A stretch of 64,000 nucleotides of DNA from Buddleja alternifolia (GCA_019426215.1 CM033408.1:10791077-10855076); one strand, 5' to 3'; shown: positions 1 to 13,404, numbered from the stretch's first letter. Numbers and translations: made by a program. Notes: a model not told the origin generated them from the sequence alone.

Positions 1-544
1 TTTGTAGAGAATAGCCATAGACGGCAATGGAAATTTATATAGCATGCAACACAAAACCATTGACACAATACTTCTCGTTGTTGCTGATATCTGATTCTTT
101 TATTTTCACAATCACAAATTTAAGTAGCGCTATGTAATGATTCAACAGGCCATTAATAAAATGGTTTCATTACTATTGAAAGGAGTTAAACCCATACTAT
201 CTTCATGTATAATCTATGAAAATATACCTTCTTTTTTTTTTTTGGTGAAATGCATAAAATATTAAAATCTAAAGCCTTCAAACCAGGCTTTTAATAGCAC
301 AATCTCATAGTAAACGAAAACCTGATCTCTAAAATGGAATGAGTATAAAGTTTAATAAGTTATGATACTTATCTTACTTGGCATACTTCGTGTTCGTTAA
401 AATTGTGCAAATGCATGCATAAAGAAATAGACTTATCTTATGGACTGATGGCATACGACGGCACAAAACATAAACATTAAACCGTAATTAGTTTCTCTGA
501 TTTTGCTTAGCTAGCTTAATTCAAACGTTCATCTTTTTTTCCAG
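1..544 (+). other. Intron of the Ca2+-ATPase gene (upstream part)
   Basis: No coding signal is visible. The stretch is AT-rich with T runs and ends in a pyrimidine-rich tract plus CAG directly before the first recognisable exon at 545. ACA4/ACA11-type genes have a first exon coding the N-terminal calmodulin-binding autoinhibitory region. That exon is expected left of this window, so these bases are read as intron 1. Confidence 0.7.
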
Positions 545-3500
545 GAGAAGATTCGGGTAGCTTTATACGTGCAAAAGGCAGCATTACACTTCATTGACGG
601 TATAATTCAGCCAGTTATATGCTTAATTGTTATTAATAGCAACTGTATTTCCTTCTCATTTGTATTTCTTTGGTAGTACAGCAGCTAATCTAACAGACAA
701 ACAATACAAGATCCCGGAAGAGGTTACCAAAGCTGGCTTTGACATTGATCCAGATGACCTTGCATCAATAGTGCGTTCAAATGATAAAAACCGCCTCAAG
801 TCCCACGGAGGACTAGAGGGATTATCAAGAAAATTATCTATCTCCCTTGAAAATGGGATTTCCATGGATGAAATTTCAACCAGGCAGAAAATCTATGGCA
901 AAAACAAATTTGTTGAGAAACCTCCTAGGCCTTTCTGGATGTTTGTGTGGGATGCCCTGCAAGATCTAACTCTGGTAATCCTAATGGTATGTGCTGTAAT
1001 TTCTGTAGGAGTTGGGATTCCAACGGAAGGGTGGCCGAAGGGTATGTATGATGGGATTGGAATTATCCTTTGCATTTTTTTGGTGGTGATAGTCACTGCC
1101 ATTAGTGATTATAAGCAATCTTTGCAATTCCGAGACTTGGATAAGGAAAAGAGAAATATAGTTGTTCATGTTACGAGAAATGGTAACCGACAGAAAGTTT
1201 CTATCTATGACTTGGTGGTAGGGGACATTGTTAATCTGTCTATAGGAGATCAAGTTCCAGCAGATGGGGTTTATATATCAGGTTACACCTTGTCAATTGA
1301 TGAATCGAGCTTGTCGGGTGAGAGTGTACCAGTAAATGTAGAGAAAGAGTGGCCTTTTCTGTTGTCTGGAACAAAAGTGCAAGATGGATCAGGTAAAATG
1401 CTTGTGACATCTGTTGGTATGAGGACTGAATGGGGAAGATTGATGGTAACTCTTAGTGAAGGTGGAGAAGACGAGACGCCATTGCAAGTGAAGCTAAATG
1501 GAGTGGCAACTATTATTGGAAAAATTGGTTTGGTTTTTGCTATTCTCACATTTTTGGTCCTCACTGGCCGGTTTTTAGCAACGAAAGCTATAAATGGTCA
1601 GTTCAAAAGTTGGTCGACGAGTGATGCGATGAGTCTTCTGGATTTCTTTGCTATTGCAGTTACTATACTTGTAGTTGCTGTCCCAGAAGGGCTTCCTTTA
1701 GCAGTAACACTGAGTCTTGCCTTTGCAATGAAGAAACTGATGCACGATAGGGCGCTGGTTAGGCATTTGTCTGTATGCGAGACTATGGGTTCTGCTGGTT
1801 GCATTTGCACTGATAAAACAGGAACATTGACTACAAATCACATGGTGGTGACAAAAGTTTGGATAGGTGGAGAGGCGAAAAGTGTAGATAATAACAAGCC
1901 TGAAAATGTTTTGGACTTTTCAATATCTGAGAAACTAACCAAAACACTGATGCATGCTATATTTCTAAATACGGGTGCTGAAGTGGTAAAAGGTAAGGAG
2001 GGAAAGACTGAGATATTGGGTTCCCCAACAGAGACAGCTTTGCTGGAGTTTGGCTTGCTATTTAAAAGAAAATTTGATGAACAACGGAAGGAGTCAAAAA
2101 TAATCAAAATGGAACCTTTTAATTCGGTCAAGAAAAAAATGTCGGTGCTCGTGGGGCTTCCAGGTGGTAGTCTAAGAGCATTTGTCAAAGGTGCATCAGA
2201 AATAATTCTTGGCATGTGTGACAAAATTGTGGGAAAGAATGGGGAATCAGTTCCTATATCGGATGAACAGAGAAAGAACATTATGAATGTCATTAATGGT
2301 TTTTCTTGCGAAGCTCTCAGGACACTTTGTCTGGCTTTTAAGGATATTGAGAAAAAATCATCTGATGAATCTATTCCTGATAACAACTATACACTTATTG
2401 CAGTAGTTGGAATTAAGGATCCAGTTCGTCCCGGTGTAAAAGAAGCTGTTCAGAGTTGTTTAGATGCTGGAATTATAGTTCGAATGGTAACTGGAGACAA
2501 CATTAATACTGCAAAAGCCATAGCTAAAGAATGTGGGATCTTAACTGATGATGGTATAGCCATAGAAGGCTCGGATTTTCGTGATAAAAGTACAGAGGAA
2601 ATGAAGGAAATAATACGGAAACTGCAGGTTTGATTGTGGTTTTGTGGAAATACTTGTTAAAACATATCTATGAAACAGATCTAAAGTGTAATTTCTTCAA
2701 GCATTATTTGTTTTGCAGGTTATGGCACGATCATTGCCTTTGGACAAACATAAATTAGTAACCATTTTGCGGAAAGAATGCAACGAAGTTGTGGCAGTGA
2801 CTGGTGATGGGACTAATGATGCTCCAGCTCTCCATGAGGCAGATATTGGACTAGCCATGGGCATAGCAGGAACTGAGGTCTGTATATCTCTGTCCCAAAA
2901 TTATAGCTCCCTTTGTCAAAGTAAAAAAGTTAAATTGTTGATCTTAAACCAATTTATCATACTAGTTTTATTGAAATCTATTAATATTTGTCATACTATA
3001 TATGTATAGACTTCTCCCTTCTGTGACAGGAAAATAGCTGTAGGTATTTTTATACTCCCTCTGTCTCAAAATTATGTATCCGTTGTTACAGTTGACAGTC
3101 AACTAGAGTAGTTTTCTAAATGCAATGAAGAAATAATTCGATTAACTTCTTTCAATATAATCGAGAAATATTAAATAATATGTGATTTAAGTAGTTCAAG
3201 TTGCTTTATGTATACTTCTCTCCCAGGTTGCAAAAGAAAGTGCGGACGTGGTGATAATGGATGATAATTTCACAACCATAGTGAACGTTGCGAGATGGGG
3301 TCGTTCCGTTTACATCAACATTCAAAAGTTTGTTCAATTCCAGCTGACTGTAAACGTAGTCGCTCTCATGACAAACTTTGTGTCTGCATGTGTCTCAGGT
3401 TAGCCTTAACCCCAACGATACAATTCTTTGCAATTTTCTCATTTATCTATAAAATTTATTCGATATTCAACGACTCAGAGATTTGGAAATGCATCAACTA

Positions 3501-4469
3501 CAGGTTCTGCACCACTCACTGCTGTGCAGTTGCTTTGGGTGAACATGATAATGGACACTCTTGGTGCATTAGCCCTTGCCACAGAACCTCCTCATGATGG
3601 ACTGATGAAGCGACCGCCTGTCGGAAGGAATACTCATTTCATTACAAGAGTTATGTGGAGAAATATAATTGGTCAGAGTATCTATCAGTTGATTGTGCTT
3701 GGAGTGCTCAACTTTGATGGAAAGCAGCTCTTGAAACTGAATGGTCCTAAGTCAAATGCTACCCTTAACACCCTCATATTCAATACCTTTGTATTTTGCC
3801 AGGTAGAATACTGTTTGAGTTATATTAACAGTATTAAAACCCATGAGTGTCGTGATGAACATGCTGAACTGATTATTCTGAGGTCCCAAGACTCTAAGCC
3901 CCAGACAATCACAATCATTCATAGACTTATAACTAGAATAATTATGAATGTCTCCGGACTCTTTAAGAACCACTACATGCAGAAATATGGCTTGTTTGTG
4001 GCTCTTCCTAGAGGATTAATGACGAAATCAGTTTATATAACTAGAATTCTTTTCCATTTCCTTTGATTTGAATCTTACAGAACCTCTCATTGAATCCACA
4101 TATTGTTATACTATTTCCTGCCAAAAACTGATTAATCTCCCATAAAAATGGCAGGTTTTCAATGAAATAAACAGTCGTGACATGGAGAAGATAAACATAT
4201 TCCGGGGCATGTTGAGCAGCTGGATTTTCGTTATTGTGATGGTCACCACAGTTGGTTTCCAAGTTGTTATAGTCGAATTTTTGGGCACATTTGCTGGAAC
4301 TGTGCCATTAAGTTGGAAACTGTGGATGGTTAGTGTATTGATTGGAGCTACAAGTTTGATTGTTGGAGTTGTCCTCAAATGTATCCCGGTTCCCATGGCC
4401 AAGGACACTCGTATTGTGAAGCACCACGATGGCTATGAACCGTTGCCCACGGGACCGGACCTGGCTTGA
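545..4469 (+). CDS. P-type IIB Ca2+-ATPase, ACA4/ACA11-like (5' partial)
   Basis: Calmodulin-regulated calcium pump that uses ATP to move Ca2+ out of the cytosol; the ACA4/ACA11 subgroup acts at the vacuole. Exons join in frame: 545-599, 682-2627, 2719-2877, 3227-3398, 3504-3802 and 4155-4469, all with GT-AG introns, giving 981 visible residues and a TGA stop. In the visible protein the first membrane pair lies near residues 103-160. PEGLPLA of the M4 ion site is near 353. The phosphorylated Asp of DKTGTLT is residue 396 (codon 1812-1814) and the GDGTNDAP hinge is near 696. The C-terminal membrane segments follow, then a tail with [10 protein letters not shown] as in ACA4/ACA11. About 60 N-terminal residues with the calmodulin-binding site lie outside the window. 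The first exon reads [18 protein letters not shown], typical of the region after that site. No stop or frameshift interrupts the exons, so the gene looks functional. The ACA4/ACA11 assignment is from memory of the family; general ACA identity is certain. Confidence 0.95.
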
Positions 4470-4631
4470 ACAAGTTGAAAAAAACATTTGCAGAAATCTC
4501 AGCTATGCTCATTGAAAAGCTCTAATCAAATTTCTTTTTTCTTTCTACTTGGGGATGAGAACTGGGTGAAAGAGGGGACCAATATTCTATTTTATTTTGT
4601 TTATCGATTGATTGATTTATTATAATCATCC

Positions 4632-4637
4632 AATAAA
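4632..4637 (+). promoter_or_regulatory. Polyadenylation signal of the Ca2+-ATPase gene
   Basis: AATAAA lies 163 bases after the stop codon in a T-rich 3' UTR. It is followed by a GT-rich stretch (GTGTGTGGGTGG), the usual arrangement near a cleavage site. Confidence 0.5.
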
Positions 4638-5279
4638 AGGGCTTTTGAAGAGGTGTGTGGGTGGTGAGTGGTTTTGGGGTTGGGTGGGTGGGTGGGTAGG
4701 GGCAGGGGCTAAAGCAGGGTTGAACAAAAGATGACAGTGTAACGTATATGAATCAAATACATCCTATTGGATTAGATAAGATATAAGATTCAATCTACAC
4801 CATTGATATCACTTGATCCCAAGGTCTGGATTTAACCAATTTTTCAAATTATATAATATTTTTTTAATGCTGGTAGAGGCATTTTAGTCAACAAAAAGTA
4901 ACAAACTTATGTAATTATTATGCAGGATCAAAATCAAATCTCTGTTATTGCTCCACAACAGATTCTGCTTCCCAATTCATTTTTTATTTCTAATTATAAT
5001 TTGATCTATTTACAGAAATTATCAATTTCATTACTAGAACGTAAAATCTCTTCATCATTCATCAATTCTGCTTCCAAATTCATTTTTTCTTTCGAATTAT
5101 AATCGCCAATTCATCGTCATCGCGAATTCTGCGTTTTTTCCCTCCATTATCAATAGTTTTTTATTACGTTTTTCATGAGTGAGATGGATTCAGGTATGCG
5201 TAAACATCATCCATTTCAATTTATGTTATTATCTTCAAAATCGTATGAGTTACTGGAATATTAATGTTTATTATATATA

Positions 5280-7230
5280 GCGACTCGTAACCCATTATAC
5301 ATTAAATAGAATTGTGATATACAACAATGAATAAATCAATATAGAATTGGATTAATTGCATTTGCAAGTAATGTATTGTATATATTAAACAGTAGATTAT
5401 TCATCATTATATAGTAAACTATAATGGTGATATACAGTATATTGTTCGTTTACTTTTTCCAGTAGTGATTTGAACACATTATACAGCGTATTATATTACA
5501 TTATACAGTTCATACAATAGGGATATACAACATGTGATAGTGCACTTTCCAACAGTCATTTGAATACATTATACAGCATTTTGTATTACATTATACAGTA
5601 TATTATATAACAATATACAGTACATATAATGATGATATACAGTATACAAATGAGCCGAACTAAAGAGTGTGGTAAAAGAATTAAGAGTAGTGTGGAGATA
5701 TCCAAGCATGTTCCTAAGAGGAGAAAATGTGTTGCGTGTGGAAAAGTTGATGGGCATAATGCGAGAACTTGTCCATCAAAGGAAAAATAGAGATGTTTTT
5801 CTATATAGTTTGTTACTGTATAATGAAATAATATTCATTGTATAATACATTATAATACAATGTATACTGAAGTGTTATTGAATATATAATGAAGTGGGCC
5901 ATTTTTTAGAAATTTTTGTATGTCTTTATATTGGTTACTGTATAATGAATTGATATTCACTGTATGTTGAAACGTTACTAACTGTATAATGCAGTGTTAT
6001 TCATTGTATAACAAATTGTCACAGTGTCTAATGTTCAATTGAGTGTTTTTGTATTATACAGTTTTAATGATCTACTGAATAATGAAGTGTTATTCTGACG
6101 GAGCGGAAGCAATCAATTGTGTAAAAATTGAAGATCACGTCTTCAAAACTTACAGATAAATTTGAGCGCACTCAAAGAATTGCAAAAGCAAAGATTATTG
6201 ACAATTATGAATGATAATCCTCCAAAAACTACAAACTGCTGGAATTTAAAGAAAAGATAGCAAAGACTCCTATTCTACAAATTGTATAGAATCAAATGAT
6301 CCGCATGAAAGTTACATTGTAACAAGAACTCATAAATTAAAAAACACCAACACTGAAATTTAAAGAAGTCAAACAATAAGCCGTAAAATGAAGTGCTATC
6401 CTTCGTTCTAACACCAATCTATTGTTTACATTATACTAACACCAATTCATAATTTGTGTCTTTCTTTTGGGCTTCAGCCTTTTCCACTTCCTTTGATCAA
6501 CTGATGACGTCGTCTCTGAATGCATTCAGCTCGAAAGTCAGGATCTTTTCTATATAAAGGCCTCTCAATCTTTTGAGTTTTGTAATTTGTGTTTGCTGCA
6601 TTGTATAAATAATAAAGTAATTGTATTATACAGTGTAAGCTAACACATCACACAGTAGTCATAAAAGAACATTACAATATTATTTAAGCTATTACATAGC
6701 AAATATTAGTGTATTATACACTAAAAAATTAGTATAATGTAGATTGTAAATCACAAATACATAATATCATCATCCATTCCCTTTATCCAATATACAGTAT
6801 ATAATAAAACAAAGTTCAGTATATGATTGGTGGTATACAGTGTGGTATTAGTGACATCACAATTAGTGAGGTTAAACCATCATACAGTACCTTATATACC
6901 ATTATACAGTAGCTTATTAATCATTATACAGTATATTCAACGGTGTTATATAGTGTGTTATTAGTGAGATACAAATAGTTATTTGAGAGTATTATACAGC
7001 AACTTATAGACAGTTATACAGTATGTTATAACACATTATACAGTATGATATATCCAATTATGCAGTATGTGTATACATCATACAGTTAAATTCTTATAAA
7101 CTATTATACAGTGTCTTATATATCAGTATACAGTTTCAAACAAACCATTATACAGCGTGAATGTATAAATCATACAGTTAGAATGAACCATCTAATTTAA
7201 TAATATACAGCATCTATTACACAAATATGC
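5280..7230. repeat. Dispersed TATACAGT-motif array
   Basis: The motif (C)ATTATACAGT and near variants occur roughly 30 times by eye. The forward orientation dominates about 5450-5640 and 6620-7210, and the reverse (ACTGTATAATG) dominates about 5810-6090. Spacing is irregular, about 20-60 bases. It occupies most of element 1 outside the zinc-knuckle ORF. Confidence 0.7.
5650..5790 (+). pseudogene. Mini-ORF with FAR1/MULE-type C-terminal zinc knuckle
   Basis: A 46-codon ORF encodes a basic stretch followed by KCVACGKVDGHNARTCPSK and a stop. The Cx2Cx5HNxRxC pattern after a basic linker matches the zinc knuckle at the C-terminus of many Mutator-like transposases and of FAR1-related (FRS) proteins. 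Length, position before a stop and residue spacing all fit a last exon. Upstream transposase exons are not visible; AT-rich TATACAGT repeats surround it. It is most likely the surviving 3' exon of the transposase that once occupied this element. Whether it is transcribed cannot be told. Confidence 0.55.
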
Positions 7231-7802
7231 AGGCCAAATAAACAAAAACACATTATTGACACAGAAATTCGACAACACCACTGTTTGTAACAAAAATAAC
7301 ATATGATTATACATAATACGCTCAAACAACAACATAAAATCGACTGTATAATTGGTTACCATTCCTCCTGGGAGCGTTTTTCGATCTCATATTTGCCAAA
7401 CAAAACCGGGCTTCTTGTTTCTGTAATTTAGGTTTTTTTGCGCCGATATTTTACTGTTTTTGAGTGCTTTTTTCTGGCGATAATCGAATGGAATATAGGG
7501 TTAATACGATTCTATAAAATGACTGTGTTAATATTGGCCTGAAATTGAGAGATTGCAGTAGAGATTTTCGTGTGTATCACATTTGAGAGATTTTAGGGAG
7601 ATCGTGCCGTTATTTTTGGCAGGTGGATGCTATATAATTTTGCCATTTTGTCTATTATACCCCTAATCCATCTTTTTCCAAAATTTCCTGCCTGTTTCTT
7701 GCTTAATTTTGGACTGTTGGATTTAATGTATCCAATGGTGTATATTGGGTCTTATATCTTATCTAATATAGGGTATGTATTAGATCTTGACTCTATATAT
7801 AT

Positions 7803-8893
7803 ATATTGGATTAAGCGAGACTAACTTCATAAGAATGTTGAATACCTATGAATCATTAATATTCTTTCTACCGTATATAACTTGATGCTTTTCAAACTAC
7901 TAATAAAATGCATGTGCATTGCACGTGATCTACTATGTGTATTTTGTATTATGATTTTTTCCATGAAAGTCATTGTAGCTAAATTATCTATCATATCATG
8001 TCATAATGATATGACACAAAGATTCAATAAAAAAAAAGAAGAATTGATGAGTTTAACAGTTCTTTTTTCTCTCTCTCTCTTGCAACGGCTAATTGCATAC
8101 CTACTGTAATCACGTTTTGATTGATTTTCTTCTTAATTATCTATTATTGTTAAATTTGCAGTAACCCCGTCTAAGTGTTCATTTTTCCACTTCACTTTTC
8201 TATCATCATATTATTTCAATTTTAGACTGAATCTTGATTTATCCATTGGATTATGCCACAATCTTATCATTTTCATGAACTTGGTCCCCCCCCCCCCTCT
8301 TATATGTATATTCCTCAGATCCATGTCCATTATTAGTGCTTTCGATTTGTGAATAAACTTTTTTCCAAAAATTTTAAAATAATATTAAAAAAATAAATTA
8401 TTTGGAACATTTATGTCCAAATTGTAAATGAGTTAATATGAGATTACTGAATATCATTTATATGAATAACAGAAAATGTTATGTTTTTTTTAATCAAAAA
8501 TAAATAAATAAATTATAATGCTCATGTCATCTACCATTTAATCCCACTTTGTAAACAGTTAATGGTTGACTTTCATTCATGCATGACAAAATAACTGGAT
8601 ATAAACATACGTTTTTAATTATCAACCTAAAATTGCTAGGAAAAGCATGTTACGAAACTCAAGTTGAATAAACGTTGAAGTTATTGACAGGTCATTCTCT
8701 TCATTTGGAGTTCAATCGAGATTCTATTCCTCATAAATAGGCATTTAAAAGTTGAGATTGATTTAATTTTAATAAAATATTAAAAAAATACAAAACATTA
8801 AAAACTACTCACATCATATTATTTAGGATTTTTTTTGTTATGTGTATTTTTTTATCTACGTAAACTGTGGCACTGAGTGCTTTTAATTTGATA

Positions 8894-8937
<44 letters not shown>

Positions 8938-10145
8938 AATATATGATTATAGATATTACTATATTTGACAATATCGAAATTGGGAGCATGTCTTTTTACT
9001 CAGATATTACTTTTGTAATTGCGAAAAAGTTAAAAACGTAAAATAATCTAATTTAATGGTGTCATTAATCATTTAATCTCATTGCGTGAACTGTGAAGGA
9101 TCATGTACACAAATATTAGAAAAAATAATCAACCACCCGCCCCAAATTCATTTAAAGATAAGTATATAACCCTTCTATATTTTTATATATTTTTGAAGAC
9201 TTTCTCACGTTTGCTCGTCAATTAACTTATTTGTATTATAATGCTAGATGACAAAGAAAAGGGAAATTTCGGTAAAAATAAATAACTATATTAATTCCAT
9301 GGCATTTGTTGTTAAAAAAATAAATAAATTCTAAACAAAATTGTCATTGGTTTATTTTTTTATGGAGTAAAATTTCTTCCTTATAATATATTTTTTTCTC
9401 CTTTTCAATTAGGTGTTTGATGTGACGAACTCTCATAATGTTAGAAATATTTTTTATTTTATGTTCTTATCTTTCCAATTAAGTTTTTAAATTAATATTT
9501 AAAAGCCAATTAACTGGGGAAAAAATTAAATTCTTAATATGTAAAGCATGCAATATATTTCCAATAGACGCGTCCTTTTCGACTCAAATTTAATTTTTTA
9601 GATTTTTTTATTTATAGAATTCATGTGGGATACACATTGAAATATGTGACATATGATATATTTTATTTAGAGTACACTTAAAAGTCTTATGTAGCTCATA
9701 AGATGAAAAACAATTATTATCATTCAAGAAAAAATGTGTGGTGGAATACATATATTATATGTACTCACTATGAATATATATCAACCATTTTTACAAAAAT
9801 ATTCAATAAAATAAAGAGATACAAAGTTACATGTGAGTATATACAATGAACATAAAACTTATTTATTGAAGTAGTGTATACAATGGACACATTTATTATC
9901 ATTGAAGGTTATATTAAATTAATTATTAATATAATCGATCCATTTACTTAATTAACCTTACTTTTTTCCTAGTATAGTATTCAGGTATGGTTATTTTAGT
10001 CTTCACAAAAAAGTTAAAAAATGTAAATCATTCCCTATCATCCACACTTTTATAATAGATATATAGGTTATAGATATGGACTAAATACTGCTCTCGTTGC
10101 GGAGCTAACACCAATAGTGCATAGAATTGCTAAGTGGAGAGATAA
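7803..10145. other. AT-rich intergenic DNA, no gene seen
   Basis: Short ORFs only, none resembling a known family. It contains a C run near 8286-8298 and an AT/TG microsatellite at 8893-8938. No inverted-repeat pair with a target duplication was recognised. Confidence 0.6.
8893..8938. repeat. (AT)n-(GT)n compound microsatellite
   Basis: About 13 AT units pass directly into about 10 TG units. Confidence 0.95.
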
Positions 10146-10741
10146 TAGGGGTGATCGCGGTTCGGTTTTGCAATTTTTTTTATTAATTTCAAACCGAATT
10201 GCCAAGTGCGGTTTGGAGAAAATTAAATTTGAAATTGCGATTTTGTAAATCAAAACAGACTATGCGGTTTTGTGCGGTTCGATGTGGTTCAGTGCGGTTT
10301 GGCGGTTTTTCAAGTTATTTTACATTTTAAAACTAAATAAGGAAACAATGTTTGTCATATTTTGGTACAACATGCTGTACTTGTTTGTTTATTAAAATTT
10401 GTGCACTAAAATTTGCAAAAGAATATTGTAAAGTATATTATAAAGTTATAAAACAACATTTAATCTAATACGAAATGGTTATTACAAATAAATATAATAT
10501 ATAATATTTTTTTACGTCAAAACTCTTCAAGTGTCCATTATATATGAAAAAATATAACACTAAAATATCATAAGATATTATCACTTTAAAAGTCTCAAGT
10601 ACAAATGTTGATTGAACATATTATTAATCATATAAAAAATATAACCATATTAATTCAATAACAAATATTAAATAAAACTACAAATATGAATAGTATTACG
10701 AGTAAAACCTATTAAAAGTTCGAATTAAAAAAGAATAATAA

Positions 10742-12590
10742 GATATATATATATATATCCCTTGCCATTAAGTAAGATATAAGACTCAATCTAGGCCTTT
10801 GATTCAATTTGATCCCAAGGTCTACATTTAACACATTTAACTGATTAATAATTTGTTTTAATTATGTAAAGGGCATTTTAGTCATTAAATTATAACTAAC
10901 AGATTCAATTTAACCGATTTCAAATCCCCAGTTTCACGAGCCATAACCGATTTCATTATATTCTTTCCATAATCACATATATCAGCAAAATTGATAAGAG
11001 ATATTTTTTTACCCATTCAATTCATCATCAAATCGATTGTTTTTCAGTAAAATTGATTCGAGATATCGTTTTACCCGTTCAATTCATCATCAAATCGGTT
11101 GTTTTCCAACAAAATTGATACGAGATATTGTTTTATTCCCGTTCAATTCATCATCAAATCGATTATTTTTCAGTAAAATTCGAGATTGGGGTTGTAAAGA
11201 TCGAAGGATATGCAGAAATCGAATCCCTATTCATCATCTTCTTCTGTTTTCAATTCAATTTTTTCTGAATTCTTCTTCTGTTATCAATTATGAGTCTGCA
11301 AATCATCATTAAGCAACTGATCTAATGTAATAGATAGAGTGAATTTGAATAAATGAGTTTCTCTTTATTTCTCTGTAACGGACCATTATACACTACAATA
11401 ACAAACCATTACACTACAATACAAACTATTATACACTATAATATAAACCATTATACACTGTGAATTTTTATACACAACTATATAGAATGGTATAACAGAT
11501 TGTCGATTAGATTCATTATTATACACTACAATACAAACTATTATACACTATAATACAAACCATTATACACTGTGAATTTTATACACAACTATATAAAATG
11601 GTATAATAAATTATAGATTAGATTTGTTATTATATACTACAATACAAACCATTGGAAATCTCCCACAAACCATTGTTTTTCTTCACTAATAGAATTTATT
11701 TGACATGTTTTGATGGGTGAACAATTATCAGGCATTCATTGGTGGTATAAGACAGCAATTTCTATTAGTTTTGAAAAAAGTGTAGGCATATTATGCAAGC
11801 GTGCATATATGTAACTTATCAAAATACACATCAATATATATGATGTATATGCATTACACAAAAATCATATTATTAACACAGGAACTTATAGCAAGTGTTA
11901 TCTTCTTCTTTATGGATTCAACTTATAAATTTTATTTTATAGAATAGTATAACAAATTATAGATTAGATTCATTATTATACACTACAATACAAACCATTA
12001 TACACTACAATACAAATAATTATACACTACAATACAAATCATTATACACTGTGAATTTTATACACAATTATATAGAATGGTATAACAGATTATACATTAG
12101 ATTCATTATTATACACTACAACACAAATCCAGTATACACCGACGAGTTAATGCAAAATTCAGAAATTCAATATTTCAGATTTTGATTTTTTCAATCTCAC
12201 GTTGGAGATTTCAGAAATTTCAGATTTTAGATTTTGAGAAATTCTGAAATTTCAGAATTTTAATTCAATCAACAACTGATTCTATTAATTTTCTGTGATT
12301 TAATTTTGGCAACAAATTGAGAGATTGTAGGGGAGATTTCGGCAGTTTCAAATGGAGAGATTTTAGGAAAGATTTTGTCCCTTTTTTTTGGTTGGTTAAA
12401 TGTTGTAAAATGATGTCATTGACTGTTATACCCCTTGATACAATTGGAGTCAAATATCCAGCCTATTTATTGATTAATTGTGGACTGTTGGATTTAATGT
12501 ATTCAATGGTGTATATTGGGACTTAAATCTTATCTAAGAGAGGGTATGTATTAGATCTTGACCCTATATATATATATATATATATATATG
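10742..12590. mobile_element. Element 2, relative of the 4740-7802 element
   Basis: Its ends (10742-10870 and about 12480-12590) match those of element 1 in the same orientation. Shared blocks include TGGACTGTTGGATTTAATGT, CAATGGTGTATATTGGG and GGGTATGTATTAGATCTTGA at the right end, and GATCCCAAGGTCT at the left. It sits inside the hAT-like element, next to TA runs. The interior has no transposase but carries about ten copies of ATTATACACTACAATACAAA (11380-12130), a sister of the TATACAGT array in element 1. Short ORFs in it look like chance. Confidence 0.6.
11380..12130. repeat. ATTATACACTACAATACAAA repeat array
   Basis: About ten copies of a 20-22 bp unit occur in two or three clusters. 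Between them lies a longer unit containing CTATATAGAATGGTATAACAGATTATAGATTAG. The unit shares the ATTATACA core with the array of element 1. Confidence 0.7.
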
Positions 12591-12730
12591 CGGTGCGGTT
12601 CGATTTTTTTAACACTAAATTTGAAACCAAACCGCTTAGGACGATGCGGTTGGGTTGCTTAAAAAATTGACAAAAACGACGTTCGGTGCGGTGCGGTCGG
12701 GCGATTTTTCAAAACCAATACTCACGCCTA

Positions 12731-13404
12731 GGAGATACCATTCACCATAAATCTCATTCATCAACGTAATGAAACTCATATAAAATCCATCATATAGAAA
12801 CAATTATAATGGTCTACAACAGGACAACTTAATTGTGTCATTGTGTGAATGTTTGGTAGAACCTCCACATGCTACAAACCCTAGGATTTATGAAAGGCGA
12901 TTTTGGTCGTCACCGGATAAATTTGTTATGACTATTGACTACTTGAAATAAACTACTTTCTTCTCTCTTTTTTTCCGGCCAATATCAAATGAACTAATAC
13001 AGTAGCAAATAATTGGAAATCACATTCCCCACATCAGCAAAAGGTTCAATCTTTGTTAGAGATTACTCGTGGCTCTAGCCCGGAACCAGGGGTCAGTCAC
13101 ATACATGCAAAGAATTTTCTCATAAGTGAGTCAAATTTACCCTAGTTTGGTCAGATGGCTCGTTCCATGTACAAGAGTGCTCTACTCACTTACAAGTAAT
13201 GAAAGCAATCTACAAACTGATTTGCAATAACTCAACTGATTTGCCCGAGGTTTGATCATAAAGTGCAGAGTATCTAGCTTCCTATTCATCTCTACACACA
13301 GTTGAAGAAACTGAACACTAGATTGTTTGTGATAGTTTCATCCAACGGACCTGAAGCTACAGAAAAGCTGATGCCTGATAAACTTGTCAGCAACTTTTAG
13401 ACCT
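12731..13404. other. Region 3' of the conserved minus-strand gene
   Basis: No ORF of note. The right half (about 13200-13404) is likely 3' UTR of the minus-strand gene ending at 13405. No clear polyadenylation signal was identified. Confidence 0.4.

Larger units (their letters stand above)
4740..7802. mobile_element. Long-TIR DNA element (MULE-like), element 1
   Basis: The left end (4740-4850) and right end (about 7700-7802) are imperfect inverted repeats of roughly 100 bp. They share blocks such as CTTATATCTTATCTAAT and CAATGGTGTA. Related ends flank a second element at 10742-12590. Long TIRs plus an internal FAR1/MULE-type zinc-knuckle ORF suggest a Mutator-like origin. No full transposase remains. 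Near 6440-6600 the minus strand reads a short basic peptide (RPLYRKDPDFRAECIQRRRH), perhaps an exon relic. A possible short first exon (ATGAGTGAGATGGATTCAG, then GT) sits at 5174. The target duplication is obscured by AT-rich flanks, so exact ends are uncertain. Confidence 0.6.
10146..12730. mobile_element. hAT-like non-autonomous element with nested insertion
   Basis: Left end TAGGGGTGATCGCGG and right end (read inward) TAGGCGTGAGTATTGG form imperfect terminal inverted repeats. Both ends carry subterminal GCGGTTCGGT/GCGGTGCGGTT motifs. The flanking 8-mers AGAGATAA (10138-10145) and GGAGATAC (12731-12738) match at 6 of 8 positions, as expected for an aged hAT-type duplication. Without the nested element (10742-12590) it is only about 0.74 kb and codes for nothing recognisable, so it is a MITE-like derivative. 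Confidence 0.6.

Noticed and set aside
3295..4066. Overlapping ORFs in the last introns and exons of the Ca2+-ATPase
   Set aside because: They read through introns; the exon model explains the conserved residues better.
656..4408. Minus-strand and offset ORFs within the Ca2+-ATPase gene
   Set aside because: They are shadows of the spliced plus-strand gene and lack any family resemblance.
5280..7230. TATACAGT array as a CRISPR-like array
   Set aside because: Spacing is irregular, motifs are short and in both orientations, and the DNA is a plant nuclear sequence.
8286..8298. C homopolymer (and one near 36165-36178)
   Set aside because: Simple homopolymers without associated structure.
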